From the NCBI GenBank assembly GCA_946409515.1, contig CAMJWS010000005.1:60308-124307 (forward strand): a stretch of 64,000 nucleotides of DNA. The letters are read 5' to 3'. The position numbers were made by a program, and so were the translations under genes. The notes under the pieces are model-generated. The model made no database searches, was not told the DNA's origin, and was given only the letters and a program-made list of their open reading frames with translations. The stretch comes from an uncultured Caryophanales bacterium. GTDB lineage: Bacteria; Bacillota_I; Bacilli_A; RFN20; CAG-826. Positions within the stretch are counted from its first letter, which is position 1. Each line of letters starts with the position of its first letter. Of the stretch, positions 34,963 to 44,074 are shown piece after piece.

Positions 34963-37908
34963 ATGAAAAAAATTAAAAAATTTTTGCCATTATTAATTCT
35001 TGGCGCAATCTCATTAAGCGCTTGCTCTTTCTTAGATTTCCTTCCAAGTGGTGATAGTGGTTCGTCCGCTCCTATAAGCACGACTAGTAGTAACACTAGT
35101 AAATCAGATTCAAGTAAAGACACTAGTAGTTCTAGTAGTTCCGCTAAACAAGAATATGTTGAAGCGACATTAAATGATGAAAACGCGACATATGACGCCA
35201 CTAATAAGAGATACACAATTAGTTTAAATGCGGGTAACAGATATTACATTGCTTTTAACACCAAAACAAATACGGAATTTAAAAAAGTTTATAGCGTAGT
35301 AGGAACAGTTGGTTCATATCTAACTGTTAGCGATGCTGGCTTAATTTCCACCTCTAGTGATATCACTGAAGATAAAAGTGGTGATGTTAAAGTGGACTTC
35401 ATCAGTGAAGTCACTGAAAAGATATTAAATACCATCACTATCAGAGTAAATATCAAGGCCAAAGAAGCACCCGTTAATACGTTAACGGTTACTTGTGTTG
35501 ATACAGGTGCCTCTATTAGTGATAACTCCGTTGTGAATATGTATGTTGATGATACATATAGTTTTGAAGTTAAATATAACAATCAAAAAGTTAACAATGC
35601 TTTAAGTAGTGAATCTAGCATAGTCAGTATCACTGATAACAAGGTCACCGCCTTAAGTAAAGGTGAGGCAGTAGTTAAGGCTAAAAATAATGATAAAGAG
35701 ATTAACTTCAAAGTTAATGTCCAAAATAGAACATTAACTAATATTTATGCCCCTAATGAAGGTAACGATTTTATCATCCATAACAACAAGTTATTTATCA
35801 CAGGTAAAGTCTTTGCCCAATATGATCATGGAAATGAAAAAGAATTAGCATTCACTGATGGCTTAACATATGTCATTAGGGATAATGACGCTACAACTAA
35901 ATCAGTTGAGTTCTCTTATACAGAAGATAGCGTCACTAAATCAGTGACATATAACGTTAAATACTTTACTAGTGAACAATATGTTGGTGATGATACCGCG
36001 TTTAACTTCTTAGATTATGGCATGAAATCAATATATGGTGAACTTAAATATTTACCAAATGAAGGCAATATCAAATTCTTAGTTATTCCTGTTTGGTTCA
36101 CTAACTCCACTGATTTCTTTAAAGAATCACATAAAGCACAAATCTTAGAAGATATTAGAGCGAAGATATTAGAAGAAAAGACTGATGATAATTATTGGTC
36201 AGTTAAGTCATATTATGAAACCGAATCAAAAGGTAAGGTTCATATTGACGCGACTATTAGTGACTTCTATACATCTACAACAAGTTTAGTGAATTATACC
36301 GATACTGGTGATAGTAGCTTAACTTATAAATTAGCTAATGACGCCACTAACTGGTATTTCTCTAATAATCCAACTGATTCCATTAATAATTATGATAGTG
36401 ATGGAGATGGTAAAGTCGATGGTGTTATTTGTTACTACGCTGGTAACTACTATGGCGCTAAGAACGCTACTATGAGAAGTACAGCCTATGCTTTTTATGG
36501 TAATGAAGGTCGAGTCTATAACACAGGTTGTTTCTGCCCAATCGGTGGTATCTATGGCTTTGGTAGAGAAATAAGTACATCTTGGCAGTTAAATACTGAT
36601 GACCTATCAAGTATTTTGCCTCCAGAATTTGTTAGAGGCGCTAATACAGTAATCCATGAAGTTGGTCACCAATTTGGGGCTATCGACTTATATGAATATG
36701 CCGCTAAGAATGAAGAGAAACATTATCCATGTGGTCCATTCTCTATGCAAGATAATGACAGTGGCTCTCATGATCCGTTCCAAACTAACTTATTTGGTTG
36801 GTCTAAGCCAGATATCTATGCTGCGAAAGATTATAACGTTGGTGATAAAATCACCATCTCTATAGATGACTTCCAAGGAAGTGGCAATAACATCCTATTA
36901 ACTAAAGACTGGAATGAATATAATTCCTTATTTGATGAATATCTCTTACTAGAGTTATATGCTCCTATTGGCTTAAATGTATATGACGCTAATAGATTAG
37001 GCTTTAATGAAGCAGGTATCAGAGTGTGGCACGCTAATTCGATTATGGCTCACGCTAGTGCTACCGATGAAGATTCACCAGACCTAGTGAACACAAGAAC
37101 AAATAGCTTTAAATATTCCACATATGACCGTAATGATGAATATGATTTACTCCACCTCATCAGAAACAATGAAGAAGTGGGTATTGATGTGACCACTAAA
37201 GTCAGTAATGACGATTTATTTAAGAGCAATGATTCATTCTCATTTGCTAAATATTCTAAGCAATTTGTTAAAGGTAACAGATTAGATAATGGTGAGAAGT
37301 TAGGTTGGGAATTTAATGTAGACGGTATCTACTTTGATAAAGCTAACAATAAATATACAGGTGTCATTACTCTCACTAGAGTGGATAACACTAGAACACA
37401 ATTTGTCATTAAATCAGCATTAAGTGATAGTATCACTCAACCAAGTGGTAACACTAATGAAATTGGTAATGCTATCTTCAATACTGAAAACATCTTAATG
37501 AACTATGCCTTTAATAGTTCAAGTGTTTATAGCACTAATAAAGCTATCTCTACTAAAGGCATTCAACTATATGCTGCTACTAATGGTAATGGTGGTTCCC
37601 TTGAAATCTCTATTAAGAATAAATCAGGATATAGCTGCTATATCAATTCCATTAAACTAGTATACTGTGTGATGACTAATACCTCACCAATGGTGACCGC
37701 TAATGGTAATGAATTAGAATTCACTAGATTTGAAGGCCCAGAATGTGACCAAGCGGGTGGTGTCGCTCATGATTATGGCCGCTTCTATCAAAACATCAAC
37801 GCTAATAAAGTTAAAATTCAAAATACCTACACAGGTACAATAGATCACTATTCATTCCTCTCCATCTTAAGCATGGAGATTGAATATACGATTGAGCCTA
37901 ATAACTAA
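34963..37908 (+). CDS. M6-like zinc metalloprotease lipoprotein
   Basis: A 981-residue lipoprotein (lipobox SAC, Cys21) with a short Ser-rich linker and Ig-like regions (about 60-250). The protease core has HEVGHQFGAID at residues 565-575, matching HExxHxxGxxD with His565, Glu566, His569 and Asp575, as in immune-inhibitor-A-like M6 peptidases. A calcium-type loop, YDSDGDGKVDGV, comes before it, and the later FSMQDN, HDPFQTNLFGW is typical of the family. A beta-rich C-terminal part may bind the substrate. It would degrade proteins at the cell surface, perhaps host proteins or antimicrobial peptides. Confidence 0.9.
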   Translation: MKKIKKFLPLLILGAISLSACSFLDFLPSGDSGSSAPISTTSSNTSKSDSSKDTSSSSSSAKQEYVEATLNDENATYDATNKRYTISLNAGNRYYIAFNTKTNTEFKKVYSVVGTVGSYLTVSDAGLISTSSDITEDKSGDVKVDFISEVTEKILNTITIRVNIKAKEAPVNTLTVTCVDTGASISDNSVVNMYVDDTYSFEVKYNNQKVNNALSSESSIVSITDNKVTALSKGEAVVKAKNNDKEINFKVNVQNRTLTNIYAPNEGNDFIIHNNKLFITGKVFAQYDHGNEKELAFTDGLTYVIRDNDATTKSVEFSYTEDSVTKSVTYNVKYFTSEQYVGDDTAFNFLDYGMKSIYGELKYLPNEGNIKFLVIPVWFTNSTDFFKESHKAQILEDIRAKILEEKTDDNYWSVKSYYETESKGKVHIDATISDFYTSTTSLVNYTDTGDSSLTYKLANDATNWYFSNNPTDSINNYDSDGDGKVDGVICYYAGNYYGAKNATMRSTAYAFYGNEGRVYNTGCFCPIGGIYGFGREISTSWQLNTDDLSSILPPEFVRGANTVIHEVGHQFGAIDLYEYAAKNEEKHYPCGPFSMQDNDSGSHDPFQTNLFGWSKPDIYAAKDYNVGDKITISIDDFQGSGNNILLTKDWNEYNSLFDEYLLLELYAPIGLNVYDANRLGFNEAGIRVWHANSIMAHASATDEDSPDLVNTRTNSFKYSTYDRNDEYDLLHLIRNNEEVGIDVTTKVSNDDLFKSNDSFSFAKYSKQFVKGNRLDNGEKLGWEFNVDGIYFDKANNKYTGVITLTRVDNTRTQFVIKSALSDSITQPSGNTNEIGNAIFNTENILMNYAFNSSSVYSTNKAISTKGIQLYAATNGNGGSLEISIKNKSGYSCYINSIKLVYCVMTNTSPMVTANGNELEFTRFEGPECDQAGGVAHDYGRFYQNINANKVKIQNTYTGTIDHYSFLSILSMEIEYTIEPNN

Positions 37909-37925
37909 ATATAAGGAGGAAAGTT

Positions 37926-39407
37926 ATGAACAACATCCCGCAAGTAAAAGTTGGAATTGTTGCAGTATCTAGAGACTGCTTCCCAATTGAACTATCCATC
38001 AAAAGAAGAAAAGCACTCGTAGAAGCTTATCAAAAGAAATACGGTAAAGAAGATATCTATGAATGCCCTATATGTATCTTTGAAAGTGAAATCGACATGG
38101 TTAAATCATTAGAGGACGTTAAAGCTCATAACTGTAATGCTTTAGTGGTCTTTCTAGGTAACTTTGGTCCAGAGATTAGTGAAACCTTATTAGCGAAGCA
38201 CTTTGATGGTCCAAAGATGTTTATCGCCGCGGAAGAAGAAAATATCGGTGTTCTTTCCAGTGATAGAGGGGATGCTTACTGTGGTTTATTAAATGCTTCA
38301 TATAACTTAAAGCTAAGAAATATTAATGCGTATATTCCTGAAAACCCAGTCGGGGATGCAGATGATTTAGCGGAACAAATCCATAACTTCTTACCAATCG
38401 CTAGAACAATTATTGGTTTAAATGATTTAAAGATTATTACCTTCGGTCCTAGACCACAAAACTTCTTAGCGTGTAATGCCCCTATAAAGCAGCTCTACAA
38501 CTTAAATGTAGAGATTGAAGAAAATAGTGAGCTAGATCTCTTTGAGTCCTTTAAAAAGCACGAAAACGATGAAAGAATCGATGCTGTAGTTAAAGATATG
38601 GCTAAAGATTTAGGCGCTGGTAATAAAATACCATCAATCTTACCTAAATTAGCGCAGTATGAATTAACACTCTTAGACTGGGTAGAAAAACATAAAGGCT
38701 ATAGAAAATATGTCGCTATCGCGGGTAAGTGTTGGCCAGCTTTCCAAACAATGTTTGGTTTTGTTCCTTGCTATGTTAATTCAAGATTAACCGCGAGAGG
38801 TATCCCGGTCTCTTGTGAAGTTGATATCTATGGAGCGCTTTCTGAATATATTGGTACATGTGTGAGTGAATCACCAGTTACCTTATTAGATATCAACAAT
38901 ACCTTACCAAAAGAACTCTATAAGAAAGATATTGAAGGCAAATATGATTATGCCTTCAGAGATACGTTTATGGGCTTCCACTGCGGTAATACTTGTACAT
39001 CCTTGTTATGTAAGCCAGAAATGAAATATCAAAAGATTATGGCTAGAGCCTTACCTAAAGAAGTCACTAACGGCACATTAGAGGGTGATATTAAACCAGG
39101 TGAAATTACTTTCTATAGACTACAGTCCACTTCAGATAACCACTTATTAGCGTATGTTGCTGAAGGTGAAGTATTACCAGTCCCATCTCATTCATTTGGC
39201 TCAATTGGTGTGTTCGCTATTAAGGAAATGAATAGATTCTATAGGCACGTCTTAATTGAAAACGGCTTCCCACATCATGGCGCGGTAGTATTTGGTCACC
39301 AAGGTAAAGCCATCTATGAAGTATTCAAATATCTAAGCGCTGAAAAGATTGGCTATAACCAACCAAGCAATCTTCCATATTCAACAGAAAATCCGTTCAA
39401 AGAATAA
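37926..39407 (+). CDS. L-fucose/L-arabinose isomerase-like protein
   Basis: A 493-residue cytoplasmic protein with the length and fold pattern of the fucose/arabinose isomerase superfamily. VVFLGNFGPE lies in the N-terminal domain; the likely metal ligands are E298 and D300 in SCEVDIYGAL, and GFHCGNT provides a His. Family members isomerise aldoses to ketoses with Mn. The exact sugar cannot be assigned from sequence alone. AAGGAGG precedes the ATG. Nearby glycan genes (sialate-esterase-like, GH130) fit host-glycan use, but the immediate neighbours are a protease and a lipoprotein. Confidence 0.87.
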   Translation: MNNIPQVKVGIVAVSRDCFPIELSIKRRKALVEAYQKKYGKEDIYECPICIFESEIDMVKSLEDVKAHNCNALVVFLGNFGPEISETLLAKHFDGPKMFIAAEEENIGVLSSDRGDAYCGLLNASYNLKLRNINAYIPENPVGDADDLAEQIHNFLPIARTIIGLNDLKIITFGPRPQNFLACNAPIKQLYNLNVEIEENSELDLFESFKKHENDERIDAVVKDMAKDLGAGNKIPSILPKLAQYELTLLDWVEKHKGYRKYVAIAGKCWPAFQTMFGFVPCYVNSRLTARGIPVSCEVDIYGALSEYIGTCVSESPVTLLDINNTLPKELYKKDIEGKYDYAFRDTFMGFHCGNTCTSLLCKPEMKYQKIMARALPKEVTNGTLEGDIKPGEITFYRLQSTSDNHLLAYVAEGEVLPVPSHSFGSIGVFAIKEMNRFYRHVLIENGFPHHGAVVFGHQGKAIYEVFKYLSAEKIGYNQPSNLPYSTENPFKE

Positions 39408-39410
39408 ACA

Positions 39411-39438
39411 AAAAAACCAGAGTTATATCTGGTTTTTT
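39411..39438. terminator. bidirectional terminator
   Basis: AAAAAACCAGA (39411-39421) and TCTGGTTTTTT (39428-39438) form an 11-bp stem with a 6-nt loop. It lies between the isomerase gene and the convergent lipoprotein gene. Confidence 0.88.
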
Positions 39439-39443
39439 AATGC

Positions 39444-40346
39444 CTATTGTTCAATCGTTCTGTCTTGTGCGGCAATAAGATCGTCCATTTTCCTCAAAAG
39501 ATTATCAACACTTTCTTCATTGAGCTTGAAATTACGGTAAACGGTAAGAGGACTATTATAGAATTTAGAATCATAATTACCCATTAAGAAGGCGCCATAT
39601 CGCTCTATTATTAATTGAGTGTCATTATCAGTTCTAAGGATGACACAAATAGAATCGTCATAGTTGGTATCATCTATCACTTCTTCATATCCAAGACCTA
39701 AAATGTCTTCATAGAGGTCATCATTATTCATAAAGACATGTTCCACGTGATATGGACGGTGCCTATTATAATCATAGTCGTCTCTATCATGAATGATCCT
39801 TCTATGTTCCATGTTGGAAAAACTAGCAAAGAAATTTTCTAAGGTTAGTTTTTCTAACTCTTCTTGTCTTTCTTGTTCAATTCTTTCTTCAAGTTCCCTT
39901 GTATAATCACTGACATCTTGATAGGTTTTTTGCGCCTTTTCTTTATCAATTTTATATACGGCACACTGTCTTTCTGGGGACATTGGCCAACCAGAACCAG
40001 TAGAAATAACATCAACGTAACCAGTGGTGTAGACGGTAATGTAGAAATAATCCATCTTCTTATAGCGCTGTTCGAAATCGAAACCATAACTTACTGATTT
40101 AACTTTATAGCCATCATCATAAGTGCCTCTTTTGACCAATTCAGCACCGACGAGATTTGTTTGAAAAAACTTATAAACTTCATCGAGCATATCGATATTA
40201 TAAGAGCCATCTATATAGTATTGGCTATTTATGTTGCTATCTAAAGTGAGTATTTCTTCTAGACGAACAAATTCTGTACGATATGAACACGCTCCCATAA
40301 AAGAAGACATTAAGACGATAGGTAATAAGAGTAGTTTCTTTTTCAT
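39444..40346 (-). CDS. lipoprotein, related to the 3-7 kb lipoprotein family
   Basis: A 300-residue lipoprotein (lipobox GAC, Cys20). LEKLTLENFFASFSNMEH near the middle matches TLENFYSQIEE in the lipoprotein at 6777-7634, and the general layout is the same. Its upstream region matches that of the lipoprotein gene at 3130-3639. These lipoproteins are spread over the window, suggesting repeated duplication. Function unknown. Confidence 0.82.
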   Translation of the reverse strand: MKKKLLLLPIVLMSSFMGACSYRTEFVRLEEILTLDSNINSQYYIDGSYNIDMLDEVYKFFQTNLVGAELVKRGTYDDGYKVKSVSYGFDFEQRYKKMDYFYITVYTTGYVDVISTGSGWPMSPERQCAVYKIDKEKAQKTYQDVSDYTRELEERIEQERQEELEKLTLENFFASFSNMEHRRIIHDRDDYDYNRHRPYHVEHVFMNNDDLYEDILGLGYEEVIDDTNYDDSICVILRTDNDTQLIIERYGAFLMGNYDSKFYNSPLTVYRNFKLNEESVDNLLRKMDDLIAAQDRTIEQ

Positions 40347-40357
40347 GGTTCTGACCT

Positions 40358-40396
40358 CTCACTTATTAGACACATATTTAATATAAAACTGCTAAA
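40358..40396 (-). promoter_or_regulatory. conserved promoter/leader of lipoprotein gene (copy 2)
   Basis: The minus strand has TTTAGCAGTTTTAT (40383-40396), 8 nt, then TGTGTCTAATAAGTGAG (40358-40374), identical in both blocks and spacing to 3654-3692. Confidence 0.6.
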
Positions 40397-40453
40397 AGTA
40401 TAGCAGTAATCTATTATTGAAGCAAAAAATCCTTCGGTATATTCTTATAATTA

Positions 40454-41086
40454 ATGAAAAAGAAAATTATTATTCTAGTCGTAACCACATTATTAATATG
40501 CGTATTCACCTTCCTGGGTGGTCTTAACACTCATATTGATAATCTAATCCTTAAAAGACTATTTGTTATTTCTATAAACCTATTAAACGGGGTTACCGCT
40601 TTTGTGGCAATTAAGTTAACCGGTGTGAAGATTGGCGTTGAGCTCAAGAACTTTTGGCAATACCTTATAGGCTTAGGCGTCGCTTTAACATTGTCATTGT
40701 TTATTGCTTTTATTCCAGCGTGGTGTGGCCACTCTTTAGTGGGCAGTCATACTAACTATGATATCGGAACATTAATCTATGCTTTCTTTTTCTTCTTACT
40801 GGTAATTGGTCCAGTAGAAGAATTAGTGTTCAGAGTCTATTATCAAGAAACATTTATGTCTTTCTTTAACAAACACAAGTGGATTGGTGTCATTATTGCA
40901 TCCACTTTATTTGGTTTATGGCATTTAATTAACGGATCTCCACTTCAAGTGTTGTTTACTTTTGGTATTGGCTTGGTTTTTGGCTTTGCTAAATACTTTA
41001 TCAAACGCTTTAAGTATCTTGGTGTTTCGTTTGCTCATGGCCTCTATGATTTTTTAAACATCATTGTGACCATGTTTGTTATTTAA
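40454..41086 (+). CDS. CPBP-family intramembrane metalloprotease
   Basis: A 210-residue membrane protein with about six hydrophobic segments. The family motif EELVFR starts at E122-E123 with R127, followed by ASTLFGLWHL and a final SFAHGLYDF, giving the Glu and His metal ligands of CPBP (Rce1-like) proteases. In bacteria such proteins are often linked to bacteriocin immunity or protein maturation. TATATT lies 10 nt before the ATG and no ribosome binding site is seen. Its target is unknown. Confidence 0.88.
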   Translation: MKKKIIILVVTTLLICVFTFLGGLNTHIDNLILKRLFVISINLLNGVTAFVAIKLTGVKIGVELKNFWQYLIGLGVALTLSLFIAFIPAWCGHSLVGSHTNYDIGTLIYAFFFFLLVIGPVEELVFRVYYQETFMSFFNKHKWIGVIIASTLFGLWHLINGSPLQVLFTFGIGLVFGFAKYFIKRFKYLGVSFAHGLYDFLNIIVTMFVI

Positions 41087-41136
41087 TAAAAAATAAATAA
41101 GTAATATACTTATCAAGGATATAAAGGAGGTACGCT

Positions 41137-42147
41137 ATGCCACATTCTTCAGGCGGAGGTCATGGTGGTGGTGGATTCCATGGAGGTGGAGGTTTCCATT
41201 CCGGTAGCCATGGTTACTCATCATCAAGTAATAATGTAAGAACTACTAGATATACACGTACCTATTTCCCAGGTGCATATTGTTATATCTATTATGATAG
41301 ATACTTTAGACCACACACTATTTTTAGTGATTCTCCAGATGAACAAAAAAAGAAACCAAATTGGATTACCCTTTTAGTGTACGCTCTTATAATGATCGTC
41401 CCTCTTATCTTTATCTTCTTACAATGCTATCACGCACCAAAGATGATTAAGGATGATTACAATACAAAGATTATTATCAGCGATCAAGCGGAAATATTAA
41501 GTGATGAAGAAGAAGCGAACTTAAAAGTAACTTTTGAAAACTTCTTTGATAAGACTGGTATTACTCCATCATTTGTGAGCACTAAAGGGTTATACCGTTA
41601 TGAATTAGAAGATTATGCTTACAAAGTTTATGTTGAAAACTTCAAAGATGAAAAGCATTGGTTAATCGCTTATTCAGAAATTGATAGTAGAAGTAACAAA
41701 TGGTTCTTTGAAGGGATGCAAGGTAATGATACTGATCCAGTATTAACTACTTATCAAACAGATAAATTTGATAAAGCTTTGCAAAAAGCCTTAGCCAATA
41801 TGGATAACACTGTTTATCAAGCCTTTGATAAGACATTTAATGATTTTGGTAGTGAAGTCATGAAGCCATACTTCTATATGGAAAGAGGTATGATTGTCTT
41901 TGCAATTATCTGGGCGAGTATATTTGTAGGCCTTATTGTTTTACAAATAAACGCTAATATTCGTTTAAAGCATATTAATGAAAGCGCTGCAGTTGTTCAC
42001 GAAGAACCCGCTAAGTTAGAGAAATGTCCATATTGTGACACTCCATACTATGCTTACACAATTGAAACATGTCCTAAGTGTGGTGGTGTTGTGGATTATC
42101 CAAAAAGCGCGAGAAATAATCCAGAGTATAAAGACCCTGAGTTCTAG
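41137..42147 (+). CDS. TPM-domain membrane protein with Gly/His-rich head and zinc ribbon
   Basis: A 336-residue protein. The first 35 residues are Gly/His/Ser-rich (GGGHGGGGFHGGGGFH). A membrane segment follows (about 78-100), then a TPM-like domain beginning ISDQAEILSDEEE (about 112-235), a second membrane segment (about 250-272), and a C-terminal zinc ribbon CPYC...CPKC (about 295-316). TPM domains are known from photosystem repair proteins and YgcG-like proteins. The His-rich head and zinc ribbon suggest metal binding. AAAGGAGG precedes the ATG. It probably forms an operon with the next two genes. Confidence 0.82.
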   Translation: MPHSSGGGHGGGGFHGGGGFHSGSHGYSSSSNNVRTTRYTRTYFPGAYCYIYYDRYFRPHTIFSDSPDEQKKKPNWITLLVYALIMIVPLIFIFLQCYHAPKMIKDDYNTKIIISDQAEILSDEEEANLKVTFENFFDKTGITPSFVSTKGLYRYELEDYAYKVYVENFKDEKHWLIAYSEIDSRSNKWFFEGMQGNDTDPVLTTYQTDKFDKALQKALANMDNTVYQAFDKTFNDFGSEVMKPYFYMERGMIVFAIIWASIFVGLIVLQINANIRLKHINESAAVVHEEPAKLEKCPYCDTPYYAYTIETCPKCGGVVDYPKSARNNPEYKDPEF

Positions 42148-42183
42148 ACTTATTAAACAAAGTGCACTATTATAAAAACAGAT

Positions 42184-42696
42184 ATGAACAAAGCAACAAA
42201 AACACTAGCGACTATCTGTTTTTATTTAATACTCGCCGCTTTAGTGAGCGCAATTATTTCAGATATTATCATTCTTAATCAACAAATACTTGGCTTTATT
42301 GTGGCAATTATTGCCTCTGTTGTGGTTTTCTTGTTTGCCATATTTTTAATGTTGGTTAGTCTTATATTGATATTCGGTATATATCTATTAAAACAAGATG
42401 GCTTTTGGCCAACTACATGGGCTAATAATACATTCCATGAAGTAATGAGGGATTATCAAATCACACAAGGTCAACTTAATGACTTATTCGTTATTAGAAT
42501 TATCTTATTAGTGGTTTGCATAACCGCGCTTGTGATTGCAATTATCGCAAAAGCAAGAATCAAAAAAGAAAAGAAAAAAGATCCCGAATTAAAAGTAGGA
42601 CATTATAAAGGTTTTGCTACCGCTTCAATAGTGTTATCTATCTTAGGCGTCTTAGCGTGCTCTGGTATAGCCGTGATATTATCAGTATTGCGATAG
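42184..42696 (+). CDS. small multi-pass membrane protein
   Basis: A 170-residue protein with four hydrophobic segments (about 8-28, 34-68, 103-124 and 145-167) and a central soluble loop (WPTTWANNTFHEVMRDYQ). KIKKEKKKDP forms a basic turn before the last helix. The last part resembles DUF4190-type membrane proteins (weak). It lies between the TPM protein and the next small gene, 10 nt from the latter. Confidence 0.72.
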   Translation: MNKATKTLATICFYLILAALVSAIISDIIILNQQILGFIVAIIASVVVFLFAIFLMLVSLILIFGIYLLKQDGFWPTTWANNTFHEVMRDYQITQGQLNDLFVIRIILLVVCITALVIAIIAKARIKKEKKKDPELKVGHYKGFATASIVLSILGVLACSGIAVILSVLR

Positions 42697-42706
42697 TGTT
42701 ACACAT

Positions 42707-43069
42707 ATGGGCTTATTAGAAGACTACATTACTGGAAGAAAAGTTATTAAAGATGAACAAGAACGCGCTGCAGTGATGATACTCACTAATGGTGTTTGCT
42801 ATGACTTTAGCGATGAACAAGTTAGAGAACTATATGATAGATACCATAATAAAGAACTAACTGATGTTCAAATGACATACCACATTGCTCTTTTATATAG
42901 CCTTCTCACTAATGGCGCTCAAAACGGTATAACACCATCAAGCAAAGGGAAGATGCTTTTACTTAGATTTTATAAGGATCATGATTATTACTATCTAGAT
43001 GAACCTTTGTTAAAAGAAGATATAGAACTTATAGGCACATACTTTGAAGAACCAGTAGCGGTCTGCTAA
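42707..43069 (+). CDS. 120-residue protein of unknown function
   Basis: A small, mostly helical, acidic protein without signal or membrane segments. It begins MGLLEDYITGRKVIKDEQE and ends EEPVAVC. It starts 10 nt after the previous stop, so it is probably the last gene of the TPM operon. No family recognised. Confidence 0.7.
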   Translation: MGLLEDYITGRKVIKDEQERAAVMILTNGVCYDFSDEQVRELYDRYHNKELTDVQMTYHIALLYSLLTNGAQNGITPSSKGKMLLLRFYKDHDYYYLDEPLLKEDIELIGTYFEEPVAVC

Positions 43070-43098
43070 GATGCCACATAGTGGCAATAATATTAGTG

Positions 43099-43129
43099 TT
43101 GACCAAACTATTTTAAAACAATATATAAT
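43099..43129 (+). promoter_or_regulatory. promoter of candidate small RNA
   Basis: TTGACC (43099-43104) is a near-consensus -35 box. TATATA (43122-43127, 17-nt spacing) or TATAAT (43124-43129, 19-nt spacing) serves as -10. No gene with a start codon follows for 170 nt. Confidence 0.6.
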
Positions 43130-43134
43130 AAGGT

Positions 43135-43252
43135 TGAGGACAAACCACATTTTAAAACTACTAGAAATTTATTATTTAAATATATTTTATTGCCCTCACC
43201 CACCGCCCCTCCGTTCTATTTTAGCGTTCGTTGAGTAGCGGTGGGATTTTTA
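43135..43252 (+). ncRNA. candidate structured small RNA of about 115 nt
   Basis: A strong promoter precedes this stretch and a terminator ends it, with no open reading frame of note between. TGAGGACAA (43135-43143) pairs with TTGCCCTCA (43190-43198) with one mismatch, closing an AT-rich domain. CCCACCGC (43199-43206) pairs perfectly with GCGGTGGG (43238-43245) and runs into ATTTTTAT. The GC-rich stems stand out from the AT-rich surroundings. I cannot match it to SRP RNA, tmRNA, RNase P or a known 6S sequence; a 6S-like role remains possible. Confidence 0.55.
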
Positions 43253-43301
43253 TAACTAGTGCCGCCTATTGTTAATGATTTACATAATATAAAATATAGT
43301 T

Positions 43302-44009
43302 ATGTGGTGGATTTCTTTGATTATTGTCTTGGTGATTGTTGCCATTATAGCCATACTCGTTCTTTTAATTACTTATGCTAACAATAAAGGTGATTATGGC
43401 GATGGTGGTGGTACATACGTTGGCGGGGCCAATGAAACATCATTTTTAACTCCTGCCAACGAAAGAGCGGGAACTAGAGGAGAAAATCTAGTCAATTATT
43501 ATTTAAGGCCTCTTCTACGTTCGGACGAATACTTACTCGCTAATGTCATATTAAAAACAAAAAACGGAAGAAAAGCAGAAGTAGATGCGATTATCATTTC
43601 TAGAAAAGGCATCTTTTGTATCGAAACCAAAAAATGGGTAGGTCATATTTTTGGTAGTGACGATGATGAAGAATGGATGCAAAGATATGATGATCCATAT
43701 AGGCCGGATAGACACCATAGAAACCCTGTGAAGCAGTGCCTAAATCACTGTTCTATCTTAGACAAACTGCTTTATGAAAGATACGACATAGAAGGTGCAG
43801 TTATTTTTGCTGATTTAGAAGATGGGCATGGCATCTGTTCCGCTTATGCCTACACAATTCAAGGGTTCAGAAATTACTATCGAGAATTATCTGATGACGA
43901 AATAAATCCAGCCGAGATTAAGCCAATTTATCAAAAGTTACTTCCGTATGTAGCAACCTCTGAACAACTTGAGGCCTACAAAGAAGAAACTAGAAATAGA
44001 TATAATTAG
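43302..44009 (+). CDS. membrane-anchored NERD-domain protein
   Basis: A 235-residue protein with an N-terminal membrane helix (about 3-25) and a NERD (nuclease-related) domain: RAGTRGENLV, AEVDAIIISRKGIFCIETKKW and HRNPVKQCLNH. The E...D...ExK pattern is that of PD-(D/E)XK-like nucleases. Its cellular role is not established; NERD proteins are often found in accessory regions. TAAAAT lies 6 nt before the ATG and there is no ribosome binding site. It is the first gene of the defence-like island. Confidence 0.87.
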   Translation: MWWISLIIVLVIVAIIAILVLLITYANNKGDYGDGGGTYVGGANETSFLTPANERAGTRGENLVNYYLRPLLRSDEYLLANVILKTKNGRKAEVDAIIISRKGIFCIETKKWVGHIFGSDDDEEWMQRYDDPYRPDRHHRNPVKQCLNHCSILDKLLYERYDIEGAVIFADLEDGHGICSAYAYTIQGFRNYYRELSDDEINPAEIKPIYQKLLPYVATSEQLEAYKEETRNRYN

Positions 44010-44074
44010 TAACAATTATTTGAGTTGTTTTTCTACTACATTTAAAATTATCTTGATGTAGAGGCGCTAAAATA

